This document shows, piece by piece, positions 1 to 7,908 of a stretch of 64,000 nucleotides of DNA (positions are counted from its first letter, which is position 1; each line of letters starts with the position of its first letter). The stretch covers positions 27,540-91,539 of the forward strand of contig NZ_JADWPD010000043.1 of assembly GCF_017308975.1 (NCBI RefSeq). The letters are read 5' to 3'. The notes beneath the pieces are model-generated. The model did not search any database. It saw nothing but the letters and a program-made list of their open reading frames with translations, and was not told the DNA's origin. Origin of the DNA: Amycolatopsis sp. MtRt-6 (GTDB lineage Bacteria; Actinomycetota; Actinomycetes; Mycobacteriales; Pseudonocardiaceae). Made by a program: the position numbers and the translations under genes.

Positions 1-1630
1 CTGGTCGTAGTGCGCACCCTCCGGGAAGGTCTGCGTCTGGCCGACCAGGAAGCCGGTGTTCGGGTCGCCGATCGCGGCGATGTCCGGGACGACACGGCCC
101 TTGTTCTTGCCGGTCTGGTTCTTCGTCGCCAGCGCGTCCGGGACGACGCCCTTCTGGTAGAAGGGCTGCGGGAACAGCCGGCTCGTGCCGCCACCGGAAC
201 CGCTGGTGTAGGCGGCCGGGCCGTAGACCCCGTCGGTCAGCGGCGACTTGCTGGTCTCCCAGCCGGTCTCGAAGATCTTCTTGCCGTCCTTGCCGATGGC
301 GATGGACGTGCCGCCGACCGCGGTGATCCACGGCGCCGAGGCGGAGAAGTCCGGCGACGGCGTGCCGAGGCGCGCGACCTCGTCGCCGTTGTCACCCGAG
401 GAGAAGTAGACGCCGATGCCCTCGAGCACCGCCTGCAGCGAGATCTGGTTGAAGACCTTGACCTCGTCGGCCGGGATGTCCTCGCCGGTGTCGCCGTAGG
501 AGTTCGACACGATGTCGGCCTTGTGGCCGGCGACCACGTAGTTCAGTGCCTCGTCGAGCGAGTTGTCCTGGCAGTCGGACCCGCCGACGTACAGGATGTC
601 CGCGCCCGGCGCGAGACCGTGGGCGGCCTCGACGTCGAGGGTCTCCTCGCCGTACCAGCCGGCCGCGTCGCACTGGTCCGGCGGCTCCAGCTCGGAGTTC
701 ACCGGGAAGACGTGCTGCGAGAACTGGCTCTGCTTGAGCGGGTGCGCCGGGTCGTTCTTCCGGGCGTACGTGCTCGCGTCGGCGTAGATGGTCGGCGAGG
801 CGAAGGCGTCCACGATGGCGATCGTGGTGCCCTTGCCGTCGGCGCCGGCCTTGTCGATGCCGTAGGCCGACCGCAGCTGCGCCGGGGTGTAGCCGCAGGG
901 GGCGTACGGCAGCTGCTTGCCGTTGTAGGCGGGATCGGTGGTGTCGGTCTTCTCGCCGTAGTAGGCGCTGCACGGCGGCGCGTTGCGGAACCCGGGCGAG
1001 GGCGCCACGTCGGACGGCTGCCCGGCCTTGGTCGCGGTCCCCGGGTCGGCGCCGTCGGTGTGGTCCGGCTTGAACAGGTTGGTGGCCTGGTCGACGCCGA
1101 CGACGCCGAGCACGTCACCGGCCAGGTTCGCCGGCACGGACAGGTTCTTGTCGGCGGCACGCAGCGTCTGGCCCTTGACCCGGTACTTGCCGAGGTCGAC
1201 GGCGAACGCCTTTTCCGTCTGGTCCGCGGTGCCGGTGGCTTCGACGTAGGCGCGGTTCGACGGGATCTCGCCGATGCTGAAGCCGTTGCCGGTCAGCCAC
1301 GCCTTGACGGCGCCGACGGTCGCGTCACTGGCGGCGAAGCGGTCGCGCACCTGGTCGGGGCTGAGGAACTGCCGGTAGGTCGCACTGTCCGGATCGGACA
1401 CGGCCTGGGCCAGCGCCTCGGCGCCGGCGTTGTCACGCTGGTTCAGGTAAACCCGGAAGCTCAGCTTCGCGGCGGGCGCCGTGTCGGCGACCTTCGCCTG
1501 CGCGTTCGCCCACAACGGGTGCGACTGCGGGATGTCCTGACGTCCCTGCGCGGACGCGGTCGCCGGCAGGGCGCCGGTCAGGCCACCCACCACCGCGAGC
1601 GAAAGGAGCAGGGTGGAGCTTCTTCGCACA
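1..1630 (-). CDS. S53 (sedolisin/kumamolisin) family serine peptidase, C-terminus cut by window edge
   Basis: Secreted acid-type protease precursor; 543 codons are visible and the 3' end lies off the window. The GTG start at 1630 follows a GGGAG ribosome site and gives a Sec signal peptide ending near residue 28 (ATASA-Q). Residues about 35-190 form the pro-kumamolisin activation domain. The catalytic Glu/Asp pair of sedolisins is seen in EETLDVEAAH (about residues 328 and 332), and the oxyanion-hole Asp in SSGDNGDE (about 410). The Ser of the SGTS motif falls beyond position 1. A bulk-protein-degrading extracellular role is inferred from the family. No operon partner is visible. Confidence 0.9.
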
Positions 1631-1921
1631 GAAATCTCCCTCTTCGAAACGGCCCCCGGAAACGGGCCTGGAAACACCGGGTGAGACTAGAACGGTGTTC
1701 CGCTCCCAGGGAAGTACTTGCGGAACCGTTATCTCGCCAGGAATTCGCGAGTCGTCAACCATGGTAAGGAAATCCGATTTGTCGCGAAGAAAAAGCGAGG
1801 AATGGTGTTTCATGCGCGCTTGGTCCGTTTCGCGACGGCGCCGCGGACCACGGCCGCCACCTACTAAAGTCGGTCGCCGGAGTCCACTCGGGACAGTCCG
1901 GCGGTGGCGGCACTTCGGCCG

Positions 1922-3058
1922 TCACGCCAGCCGCCGGTCGACCTCCGCCGGGGCGAACACCGCGTCGACCACCATCGACACCGCGCCCCCGACCGCCATT
2001 CCCTCCCCGCGGCCGCCGATTTCGACCCGCAGGTGCTGCGTGGCCCGCGGCAGGGCGCGCCGGTACAGCACCTCCCGCACACCCGCCACGAAATGCGGCT
2101 CGGCGAGGTCCCCGGCGATCACCACCACCCCCGGGTTGACCACGCACACCAGCGTCGCCAGTACCTCGCCCACCTGGCGGCCGGCCACTTCGGCCAGCCG
2201 GACCGCGGCCGGTTCCCCCGCCGCGATGCGGTCGCGGACGCCCGAGCCCGACTCCGTCGGCAAGCCCAGGTCCGTCAGCCTCGCCGCCAGCGCGCCGCCG
2301 CCGGCGACCGCCGCGAGACAGCCGTGGGAGCCGCACAGGCAGCGCGCCTCCGGGTACCCCGGCAGCCGGATGTGGCCGATGTCGCCCGCGCCGCCGTCGA
2401 TCCCGCGGTACACCTCGCCGCCGAGGACCAGGCCCGCCCCGATGCCCGTCGACACCTTCACCACGACCAGCGCCGCCGACTCCGGGTAGCGGGCGCGGTG
2501 CTCGCCCAGCGCCATCAGGTTCGCGTCGTTGTCGACCAGCACCGGGGCGCCGAACCGGGCGCCGAGGTGGGCGTCGATCGGGTAGCCGTCCCAGCCCGGC
2601 ATGATCGGCGGCTGGGTGACCCGCGCGCGGCCGGGCTCCACCGGGCCCGGCACGGAGACCCCCACCCCGCACACCGGACGGCCCGCCTCGGCCCGCAGCG
2701 CCTCGAACCACTCCGCGATGCGGTCGAGCACCGGCTCCGGGCCGTCGGCGACCCGCAGCGCGCCGGCGCGGCGGGCCAGGACCCGCCCGGCCAGGTCGGT
2801 GACCACGGCCTCGGCGTGCGTCGTGTCGATACTCGCGGCGAGGACGACCGCGTGCCCGTCGTCGAAGCGCAGCTGCCGCGCCGGGCGGCCGCCGGTGGAG
2901 TCCTCCTGGCCGCCCTCGGCGAGCAGGCCCGCCGCCTGGAGCCGGTCCAGGCGCGCGGTCAGCGTCGAGCGCGAGAGCCCGCTGCGGACCTGGAGCGCCT
3001 TCCGCGTGGTCGCCTGCCCGGTCCGGACCAGCCGCAACAGCTCGCCGGCGCTGGTCAT
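1922..3058 (-). CDS. ROK-family transcriptional repressor
   Basis: 378-residue DNA-binding repressor of the NagC/XylR (ROK) class. The start is set at ATG 3058 (MTSAGELLRLVRT), because the longer reading frame runs through the intergenic promoter. An N-terminal winged helix (about residues 1-65) precedes an actin-like ROK domain with the DNDAN motif near residue 173. The Cys-rich zinc motif CLCGSHGCLA lies near residue 240; its final acidic residue is replaced by Ala, which hints at sugar binding without kinase activity. It is divergent from the glycosidase at 3121, and an inverted repeat overlaps that gene's -35 box, so it probably represses the glycosidase in the absence of a sugar ligand. 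The ligand is unknown. Confidence 0.88.
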   Translation of the reverse strand: MTSAGELLRLVRTGQATTRKALQVRSGLSRSTLTARLDRLQAAGLLAEGGQEDSTGGRPARQLRFDDGHAVVLAASIDTTHAEAVVTDLAGRVLARRAGALRVADGPEPVLDRIAEWFEALRAEAGRPVCGVGVSVPGPVEPGRARVTQPPIMPGWDGYPIDAHLGARFGAPVLVDNDANLMALGEHRARYPESAALVVVKVSTGIGAGLVLGGEVYRGIDGGAGDIGHIRLPGYPEARCLCGSHGCLAAVAGGGALAARLTDLGLPTESGSGVRDRIAAGEPAAVRLAEVAGRQVGEVLATLVCVVNPGVVVIAGDLAEPHFVAGVREVLYRRALPRATQHLRVEIGGRGEGMAVGGAVSMVVDAVFAPAEVDRRLA

Positions 3059-3079
3059 CCCGCGACCCCCTTCGGACTT

Positions 3080-3120
3080 TTGTCCATTGACAAGACACAA
3101 GTCGGAGATAGATTGGACAT
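3080..3120 (+). promoter_or_regulatory. Leaderless promoter with overlapping ROK operator
   Basis: TTGACA (3087-3092), 16 bases, TAGATT (3109-3114), then six bases to the A of the ATG at 3121. Transcription should therefore start at the start codon and give a leaderless mRNA. A perfect inverted repeat TTGTC-CATT-GACAA (3080-3093) covers the -35 box, and ATTGGACAT just upstream of the ATG resembles one arm again. This is the expected place for the divergent ROK protein to block RNA polymerase. The assignment of the repressor is inference. Confidence 0.65.
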
Positions 3121-4344
3121 ATGAACGTAACACGGGAGCGGGCAGCGGCTGTCCTGGCGGGCAACTGGCTCGGCGCGTCGACCGTGCCCTCACGGTCGCT
3201 CTACCCGCACCAGTGGAGCTGGGACTCCGCGTTCATCGCCTTCGGCCTGCGCCACCTGTCCCCCGCGCACGCCCGGCGCGAGCTGCGCACACTGTTCGCC
3301 GCGCAGTGGACCGACGGCCGCGTCCCGCACATCGTCTTCGACCCGGACACCCCGCCCGAGGCCTACTTCCCGGGGCCGTCCTTCTGGCAGGCCGGCCGGA
3401 CGTCGGGCCTGGTCCAGCCGCCGGTCCACGCCCGCGCCGCGCTCGCCGCGCACGAGGCCGAGCCGGATCCCGGGTTCCTCGCGGCGCTGTACCCGAAGCT
3501 GGTGGCCTGGCACGACTACTTGCGGACGCGGCGTGATGCGGGCGGCCGCGGGCTGGTGGCGATCGTGCACCCGTGGGAGTCCGGCATGGACAACAGCCCG
3601 GCCTGGGACGAGCCCCTGTCCCGCGTCCCGCTCGCCACCGGGTTCGTCCGCCGCGACCTCCAGCACGGCGACGCCGCCGACCGGCCCAGCGACGACGACT
3701 ACGGCCGGTACGTCCGGCTCGCCGCCGCCTACCGCGACAGCGGGTACGCCGACCCCGGCGACTTCGTCGTGGAAGACCCCGGCTTCAACGCCCTCCTGGC
3801 CGACGCCGAACTGGCACTGGCCGAGATCGCCGAGGAGCTCGGCCTGCCGTCCGGCGAGCACCGCGAAGCCGCGGCCCGCCTCGAGAAGGCCATGCAGGAA
3901 ACGCTCTGGGACAACGGCTTCTTCTTCGCCCGCGACGTCCGCACCGGCGCGCTGATCCACGAGCACACGTGCGCGGGCCTGCTGCCGCTGGTGCTGCCGG
4001 ACCTGGCGGTCGCACCCGCCTTGCTGGCGGCCGCGACCGGCCCGCGCTTCCGGCTCGGCCGGGTGCACGGCGTCCCGAGCTACGACCTCACCGCGCCAGG
4101 CTTCGACCCGGGCCGCTACTGGCGCGGGCCGTCGTGGTTCAACGTCGGCTGGCTCGTCCGGCAGGGCCTGCTCCGCCACGGCGAGCACGCGCTCGCCGCG
4201 CGCCTGCGCGACGACCTCGTCGAGACGGCCGCGCAGACCGGCTTCGCCGAGTACGTCGACCCACTGACCGGGGCCGGCCACGGCACCCGCTCGTTCAGCT
4301 GGACCGCGGCACTGACCGTGGACCTGCTGGCCGAGCGGCACTGA
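3121..4344 (+). CDS. GH63/MGH-like (alpha/alpha)6 glycoside hydrolase
   Basis: 407-residue cytoplasmic enzyme without signal peptide, related to mannosylglycerate hydrolase-like and glycogen-debranching GH63 barrels. Family landmarks are WSWDSAFIAFG (about residue 30), QWTDGRVPHIVFDP, HPWESGMDNSPAWDEP (about residue 150), RGPSWFNVGWLV (about 340) and the closing GTRSFSWTAALT. The Asp of MDNSPAWD and a late Glu are typical positions for the acid/base pair, but I cannot assign them with certainty. The gene stands alone after the divergent ROK repressor and ends in a shared hairpin with the converging fucosidase. It probably hydrolyses an imported alpha-linked oligosaccharide or glycoside. Confidence 0.82.
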   Translation: MNVTRERAAAVLAGNWLGASTVPSRSLYPHQWSWDSAFIAFGLRHLSPAHARRELRTLFAAQWTDGRVPHIVFDPDTPPEAYFPGPSFWQAGRTSGLVQPPVHARAALAAHEAEPDPGFLAALYPKLVAWHDYLRTRRDAGGRGLVAIVHPWESGMDNSPAWDEPLSRVPLATGFVRRDLQHGDAADRPSDDDYGRYVRLAAAYRDSGYADPGDFVVEDPGFNALLADAELALAEIAEELGLPSGEHREAAARLEKAMQETLWDNGFFFARDVRTGALIHEHTCAGLLPLVLPDLAVAPALLAAATGPRFRLGRVHGVPSYDLTAPGFDPGRYWRGPSWFNVGWLVRQGLLRHGEHALAARLRDDLVETAAQTGFAEYVDPLTGAGHGTRSFSWTAALTVDLLAERH

Positions 4345-4349
4345 GGAAC

Positions 4350-4387
4350 GGGCCGCCCAGCCGCGTTCGGGGGCGGCTGGGCGGTCC
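4350..4387. terminator. Bidirectional hairpin terminator
   Basis: GGCCGCCCAGCCGC (4351-4364) pairs with GCGGCTGGGCGGTCC (4373-4387), with one imperfect pair and a short loop. It lies between the converging genes ending at 4344 and 4390. Confidence 0.6.
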
Positions 4388-4389
4388 GC

Positions 4390-6162
4390 TCAGCGCGCCG
4401 CGGTCGCGTAGTCCGAACCGAGCCAGGTCTCGTCGATCCGCAACCGCTTGTAGCGCGAACTGTCGCTCGACGCGGCGTACGTGCTCGTGACCTGGAGCCG
4501 CACGTACCGGGCCGTCACCGCGGCGAGGTCGACGAACTGGACGCCACGGTGGCTCGGCAGCGTCCCGGACTTCACCGCGCTGCCCCAGTTCTTGCCGTCA
4601 GCCGACACGAAGACGTGGTACGCCTTGATCCGCGCCGATTGCTCGGTGTCCGACCGGGCGTAGCTCACGGAGTCCTCGCGCTGGTTGATCCCGAGGTACT
4701 GCACCTTCTTCGCCGCGCCGAGGTCGTAGTCGAGGTTGACCGGCAGGGTCTTGTTGTTGTCGAAGTAGGTGAGGTAGCTGCCGTCGCTCGCGGACTGTCC
4801 ACTGTGGCCACTGGCCGACGCGCTCGCCTCGATCGTCACGGTCTTCGGGTCGTGGGTGCCGGTGCGACCCGCCGTCTCGACCTCGAACACCGTGTCGTAG
4901 GTGTCCCAGCCGGACAGCCCGGTGAGCGTCAGGCTGCCGCCGCCCTGGCCGAAGGCGATCGCCGCGCCGGTGCGGAGGTTCGTGACGCGGCGGACGCGGT
5001 AGCCGTTGTCACGGATCTTCAGCGTGCTGCCCGACGGCCTGGTCAGGACGTGCACGTACTGCGTGTCCCCCTTGATGGTGATGACGCCGTGGGCGCCGTC
5101 GTTCCAGAAGCCCGGCTGCATGCCGCCGTACAGGTACCCAGCGCCTTCGGTGCCGCCGAGGGACTCCCAGATCCGGTCGAGGTAAGTGTCCGCGAAGTTG
5201 TTGAACGCCTCCTGGTTCGCCGGGAACCTGCCGTTCACCATCGCCGTCTCGGCCATCAGGGACTTGATCGACGAGCCCGAGTTCGTGACGAGCCGGCCGA
5301 CGTTGAGCATCTTGTTCACCGCCGGGTTCGAGCCGCCGTACCACCACGAACCCGTGTCGGGCAGCTTGAAGCACGCCTCGGTGAGCCGCGGCATCGCCGT
5401 GTACGTCGCCTGCGGGTAGTCGTACGACGGCGTCATGCCGGTCTTCTGCTCGTTGCTGATCGTGTCCATGATCGGCGTGTCTTCGTTGTTGTTGCTCAGC
5501 AGGTAGTCCGGGCGCTGCTGGTAGATCTGCCGGTAGAGGTCGTGCGATTCCCAGTACGCGTTGTCGTTGTCGATCCAGAAGCCGCCGAGGTCGGGGTAGT
5601 TCTTCATGACCTCGAAGAAGTTGTCGTAGCTGAACTGGCCGAAACCGTTCTGGCTGTCGAGATCGACATCCTTGCCCTTGTACTTCGAGTAGCCGGCGGA
5701 GTCGAGCCACTCGTGGCCGCCTTCGTCGTGCCACTGGGCGTCGTTGGTCATGTAGAGGATGACCTTGAGGCCGCGGGCTTTCGCGGCGGCCACCAGCTCG
5801 CCGAGGAAGTCCCGCCGGGTGGTGCAGCTGCCGGGGATCTTCGACGGCCAGGCCCGCGCGTAGCCGAGCCGGCTGTGGAAGGACGCGAGCACGAGGTAGG
5901 ACGCGTGCAGCTTCTCGGCTTCGGTGACCCAGTAGGCGGGACTCCACCCGCCGTCGGTGACCGCCTTTTCCCAGGCGCTGCAACTGGTGTAGCCCGGCGA
6001 GGTGCGCATGCCCCAGTGCAGGAACAGCCCGGCCTGGCTGTCGCGCAGCCACTGCTGCGACGGCTTCTGCAGATCGGCCGAAGCCGGTGCGGCGATGAGC
6101 CCGGACACCGCCAGCGCCGTCGCGCCCGCGACGAGCAGCCGGCGGAGGAACCTGTCTGCCAT
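4390..6162 (-). CDS. Secreted alpha-L-fucosidase-like GH29 enzyme with C-terminal F5/8-type carbohydrate-binding module
   Basis: 590 residues. The start ATG 6162 follows GGAGGTGG. A Sec signal peptide ends near residue 29 (APASA-D). Residues about 35-340 form the GH29-like barrel: FLHWGMRTSPGY near the N-terminus, LASFHSRLGYARAW, and GGFWIDNDNAYW, where the Asp corresponds to the usual nucleophile region. A short beta domain follows. The last 140 residues (from about TVTIEASASASG) form a discoidin/F5/8 C-type module, with LGINQREDSVSYARSD and RYVRLQVTST. It probably trims fucose or related sugars from plant polymers outside the cell. Classification within GH29 versus a related clan member is not certain. 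Confidence 0.82.
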   Translation of the reverse strand: MADRFLRRLLVAGATALAVSGLIAAPASADLQKPSQQWLRDSQAGLFLHWGMRTSPGYTSCSAWEKAVTDGGWSPAYWVTEAEKLHASYLVLASFHSRLGYARAWPSKIPGSCTTRRDFLGELVAAAKARGLKVILYMTNDAQWHDEGGHEWLDSAGYSKYKGKDVDLDSQNGFGQFSYDNFFEVMKNYPDLGGFWIDNDNAYWESHDLYRQIYQQRPDYLLSNNNEDTPIMDTISNEQKTGMTPSYDYPQATYTAMPRLTEACFKLPDTGSWWYGGSNPAVNKMLNVGRLVTNSGSSIKSLMAETAMVNGRFPANQEAFNNFADTYLDRIWESLGGTEGAGYLYGGMQPGFWNDGAHGVITIKGDTQYVHVLTRPSGSTLKIRDNGYRVRRVTNLRTGAAIAFGQGGGSLTLTGLSGWDTYDTVFEVETAGRTGTHDPKTVTIEASASASGHSGQSASDGSYLTYFDNNKTLPVNLDYDLGAAKKVQYLGINQREDSVSYARSDTEQSARIKAYHVFVSADGKNWGSAVKSGTLPSHRGVQFVDLAAVTARYVRLQVTSTYAASSDSSRYKRLRIDETWLGSDYATAAR

Positions 6163-6291
6163 GAGCCACCTCCAGTGGTCTGGTCCACTCGGTGGTGTAC
6201 TCCTGACAGCGCGGCACGGTCAAGGCTGAGATCCGACCTTTTCGCGAAGTCTCGCTGGCCGGTACATCGTCACTACGGCCGTTCGGGTTAA

Positions 6292-6356
6292 ATATCTGAT
6301 ATATGACGCGAGAGATCCGATCTCTCTTGACTCCGCGTCGGACGGGCGAGTAGATG
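6292..6356 (+). promoter_or_regulatory. Divergent promoter region with two palindromic operator candidates
   Basis: The 351-base gap between the fucosidase and GH105 genes holds the palindrome ATATC-T-GATAT (6292-6302) and an 8-bp-arm palindrome GAGAGATC-C-GATCTCTC (6310-6326). The second directly abuts a plausible -35 TTGACT (6327-6332), with TAGATG 18 bases later (6351-6356) serving the GH105 gene. Position and symmetry suggest substrate-controlled repression. The cognate regulator is not in this stretch. Confidence 0.5.
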
Positions 6357-6513
6357 TTCTCCCCGAGAGCGCTTTCGCTCGCCAGACCATCGCTCCGGCG
6401 ACACGGGCTCCCGCGCCGCGCCCCCAGAGCTGGTCGGGATGCCGACGGACGGCGGATCGGCATCCCGGCCACCCATCCACCGCGTCGCGGGGCCAGGCAC
6501 GAAAGGGACGACG

Positions 6514-7701
6514 ATGTCCGAACATCCCCTTCGCCCGACCCGGCGCGCGGTCCTGGCCGGGACACTCGGCGCCGTGGGCGCGCTCGCCGCGGCGGGCCCC
6601 CTCGCGCGGGCGGCGGACCGGCTGCCCCCGATCGGCGGCGCGGCCCCGCCACCGGACTGGTCCCGCGCGGTGATCGACTCGACGATGCGGCGGTACACAC
6701 CCGACAAGATCGGCGGCTGGGGCTACACCCTCGGGCTGTACCTCTACGGGCAGTACCTGTTCTACCAGCGCACCGGCGAGAAGAAGTACCTCGACTACAT
6801 CGTGGCGTGGTACGACCGGTTCATCACCGACAGCGGCATCTCCAACAGCTTCACCAACCTCGACTCTATGCGTTCGTGCCAGCTGCTGCCGCTGCTGTAC
6901 GCGGAAACGGGCCGCCGGAAGTACAAGACGGCGGCCGACCAGCTGCGCAAGCGGTTCCCGGCCTACCCCCGCACGTCCGACGGCGGCATGTTCCACGCCA
7001 CGAGCAAGACCGGCCAGCTGTGGGGCGACGGCGTCTACATGGCCCAGCCGTTCCTCGCGCTGTACGGCGCGGCGTTCGGCGACGCGGACTACTGCTTCGA
7101 AGAGGCGGCGAAGAACATCGTCGTGTACTTCGGCCACCTGCGCGAACCGGCGAAGGGCCTGCTGTACCACGCCTACGACGAGGACGGCTCCGAGTCGTGG
7201 GCGTCCGGCTCCGGACGTCACTCGAAGTACCACTGGGCGCGCGCGATCGGCTGGTTCGGCATGGCCACCATCGACATCCTCGAAGTGCTGCCGGCGAACC
7301 ACCCGCGGCGGGCCGCGCTGATCGACGTCGTGCGCTTCCTGGCGGCGGGTTACCAGCGCTACCAGGACGCGGCGACGGGCCGCTGGTACCAGGTGGTCGA
7401 CCGCGGCGGCGACGCGAAGAACTGGCTGGAGACGTCGGCGTCGTCGATGTACACGTTCACGCTGGCCCGCGGCGTCCAGCGAGGCTACCTGCCGACGTCG
7501 TACCAGGCGGTGGCGGACCGCGGCTACGCCGGCGTGCTGCGCAAGGTGTCGCTCGGCCCGGACGGCCTGACGAACATCACGGACATCGGCGAAGGCACCA
7601 ACGTCGGCGACCTGTCGTACTACTACGCCCGGGCCCGCAGGACCAACGACTTCCACGGCCTCGGGGCGTTCCTGATCATGAACGAGCAGTACTCCCACTG
7701 A
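6514..7701 (+). CDS. GH105 unsaturated rhamnogalacturonyl/uronyl hydrolase (YteR/YesR-like), Tat-exported
   Basis: 395 residues. ATG 6514 was chosen because AAAGGGAC lies just upstream and the N-terminus then shows a twin-arginine signal (PTRRAVLAG, cleavage near ALARA-AD). The (alpha/alpha)6 barrel carries the family's catalytic region in QLWGDGVYMAQPFLA (Asp of WGDG), the LDSMRSCQLLPLL helix and RHSKYHWARAIGWFGMA. These enzymes remove the unsaturated uronic acid left by pectate or rhamnogalacturonan lyases. The gene is divergent from the fucosidase and converges on a GH28-like pectinase, so a pectin-side-chain role fits. A strong hairpin terminator follows. Confidence 0.9.
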   Translation: MSEHPLRPTRRAVLAGTLGAVGALAAAGPLARAADRLPPIGGAAPPPDWSRAVIDSTMRRYTPDKIGGWGYTLGLYLYGQYLFYQRTGEKKYLDYIVAWYDRFITDSGISNSFTNLDSMRSCQLLPLLYAETGRRKYKTAADQLRKRFPAYPRTSDGGMFHATSKTGQLWGDGVYMAQPFLALYGAAFGDADYCFEEAAKNIVVYFGHLREPAKGLLYHAYDEDGSESWASGSGRHSKYHWARAIGWFGMATIDILEVLPANHPRRAALIDVVRFLAAGYQRYQDAATGRWYQVVDRGGDAKNWLETSASSMYTFTLARGVQRGYLPTSYQAVADRGYAGVLRKVSLGPDGLTNITDIGEGTNVGDLSYYYARARRTNDFHGLGAFLIMNEQYSH

Positions 7702-7718
7702 CCCTGCTGACGCCGCAG

Positions 7719-7750
7719 AAGGGGCCCCGGCTTCCGAGCCGGGGCCCCTT
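7719..7750 (+). terminator. Hairpin terminator
   Basis: Perfect stem AAGGGGCCCCGGCT / AGCCGGGGCCCCTT with a four-base loop, 18 bases after the GH105 stop codon. Confidence 0.8.
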
Positions 7751-7764
7751 CGTCCGTGCGGAAA

Positions 7765-7898
7765 GGGGCATCACGCGTGATCAGGCGGGCATCTCGCGTG
7801 ATTGAGGGGGCATCACACGTGATTGGCGGGGCATCGGGCTGATGCCCCTGCAATCACACGTGATGCCCCTTGGCACACGTGTGAAGCCCCTTTCCGCA
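7765..7898. repeat. Clustered GGGCATCACGCGTGAT-type palindromic repeat, copy A
   Basis: About four direct units of the pattern GGGGCATCACGCGTGATT (period near 24 bases) run rightward. A central hairpin GGGGCATC-GGGCT-GATGCCCC (7828-7848) follows, then units in the opposite orientation (AATCACACGTGATGCCCC, CACACGTGTGAAGCCCC). The block is thus a large imperfect palindrome between two converging genes. A sister block lies at 27225-27368, also between converging genes. It may work as a bidirectional terminator or RNA-processing element; function unproven. Confidence 0.75.
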
Positions 7899-7908
7899 CG
7901 CGGGAACG

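Noticed and set aside
10..1767. 585-codon plus-strand open frame at the left edge
   Set aside because: It is the antisense shadow of the S53 protease; the product is Arg/Val/Asp-rich with no domain, while the minus strand shows signal peptide, prodomain and catalytic motifs.
7765..7898. Short spaced palindromic repeats as a mini CRISPR array
   Set aside because: Spacing is only a few bases, units invert around a centre and vary; no leader or cas genes.
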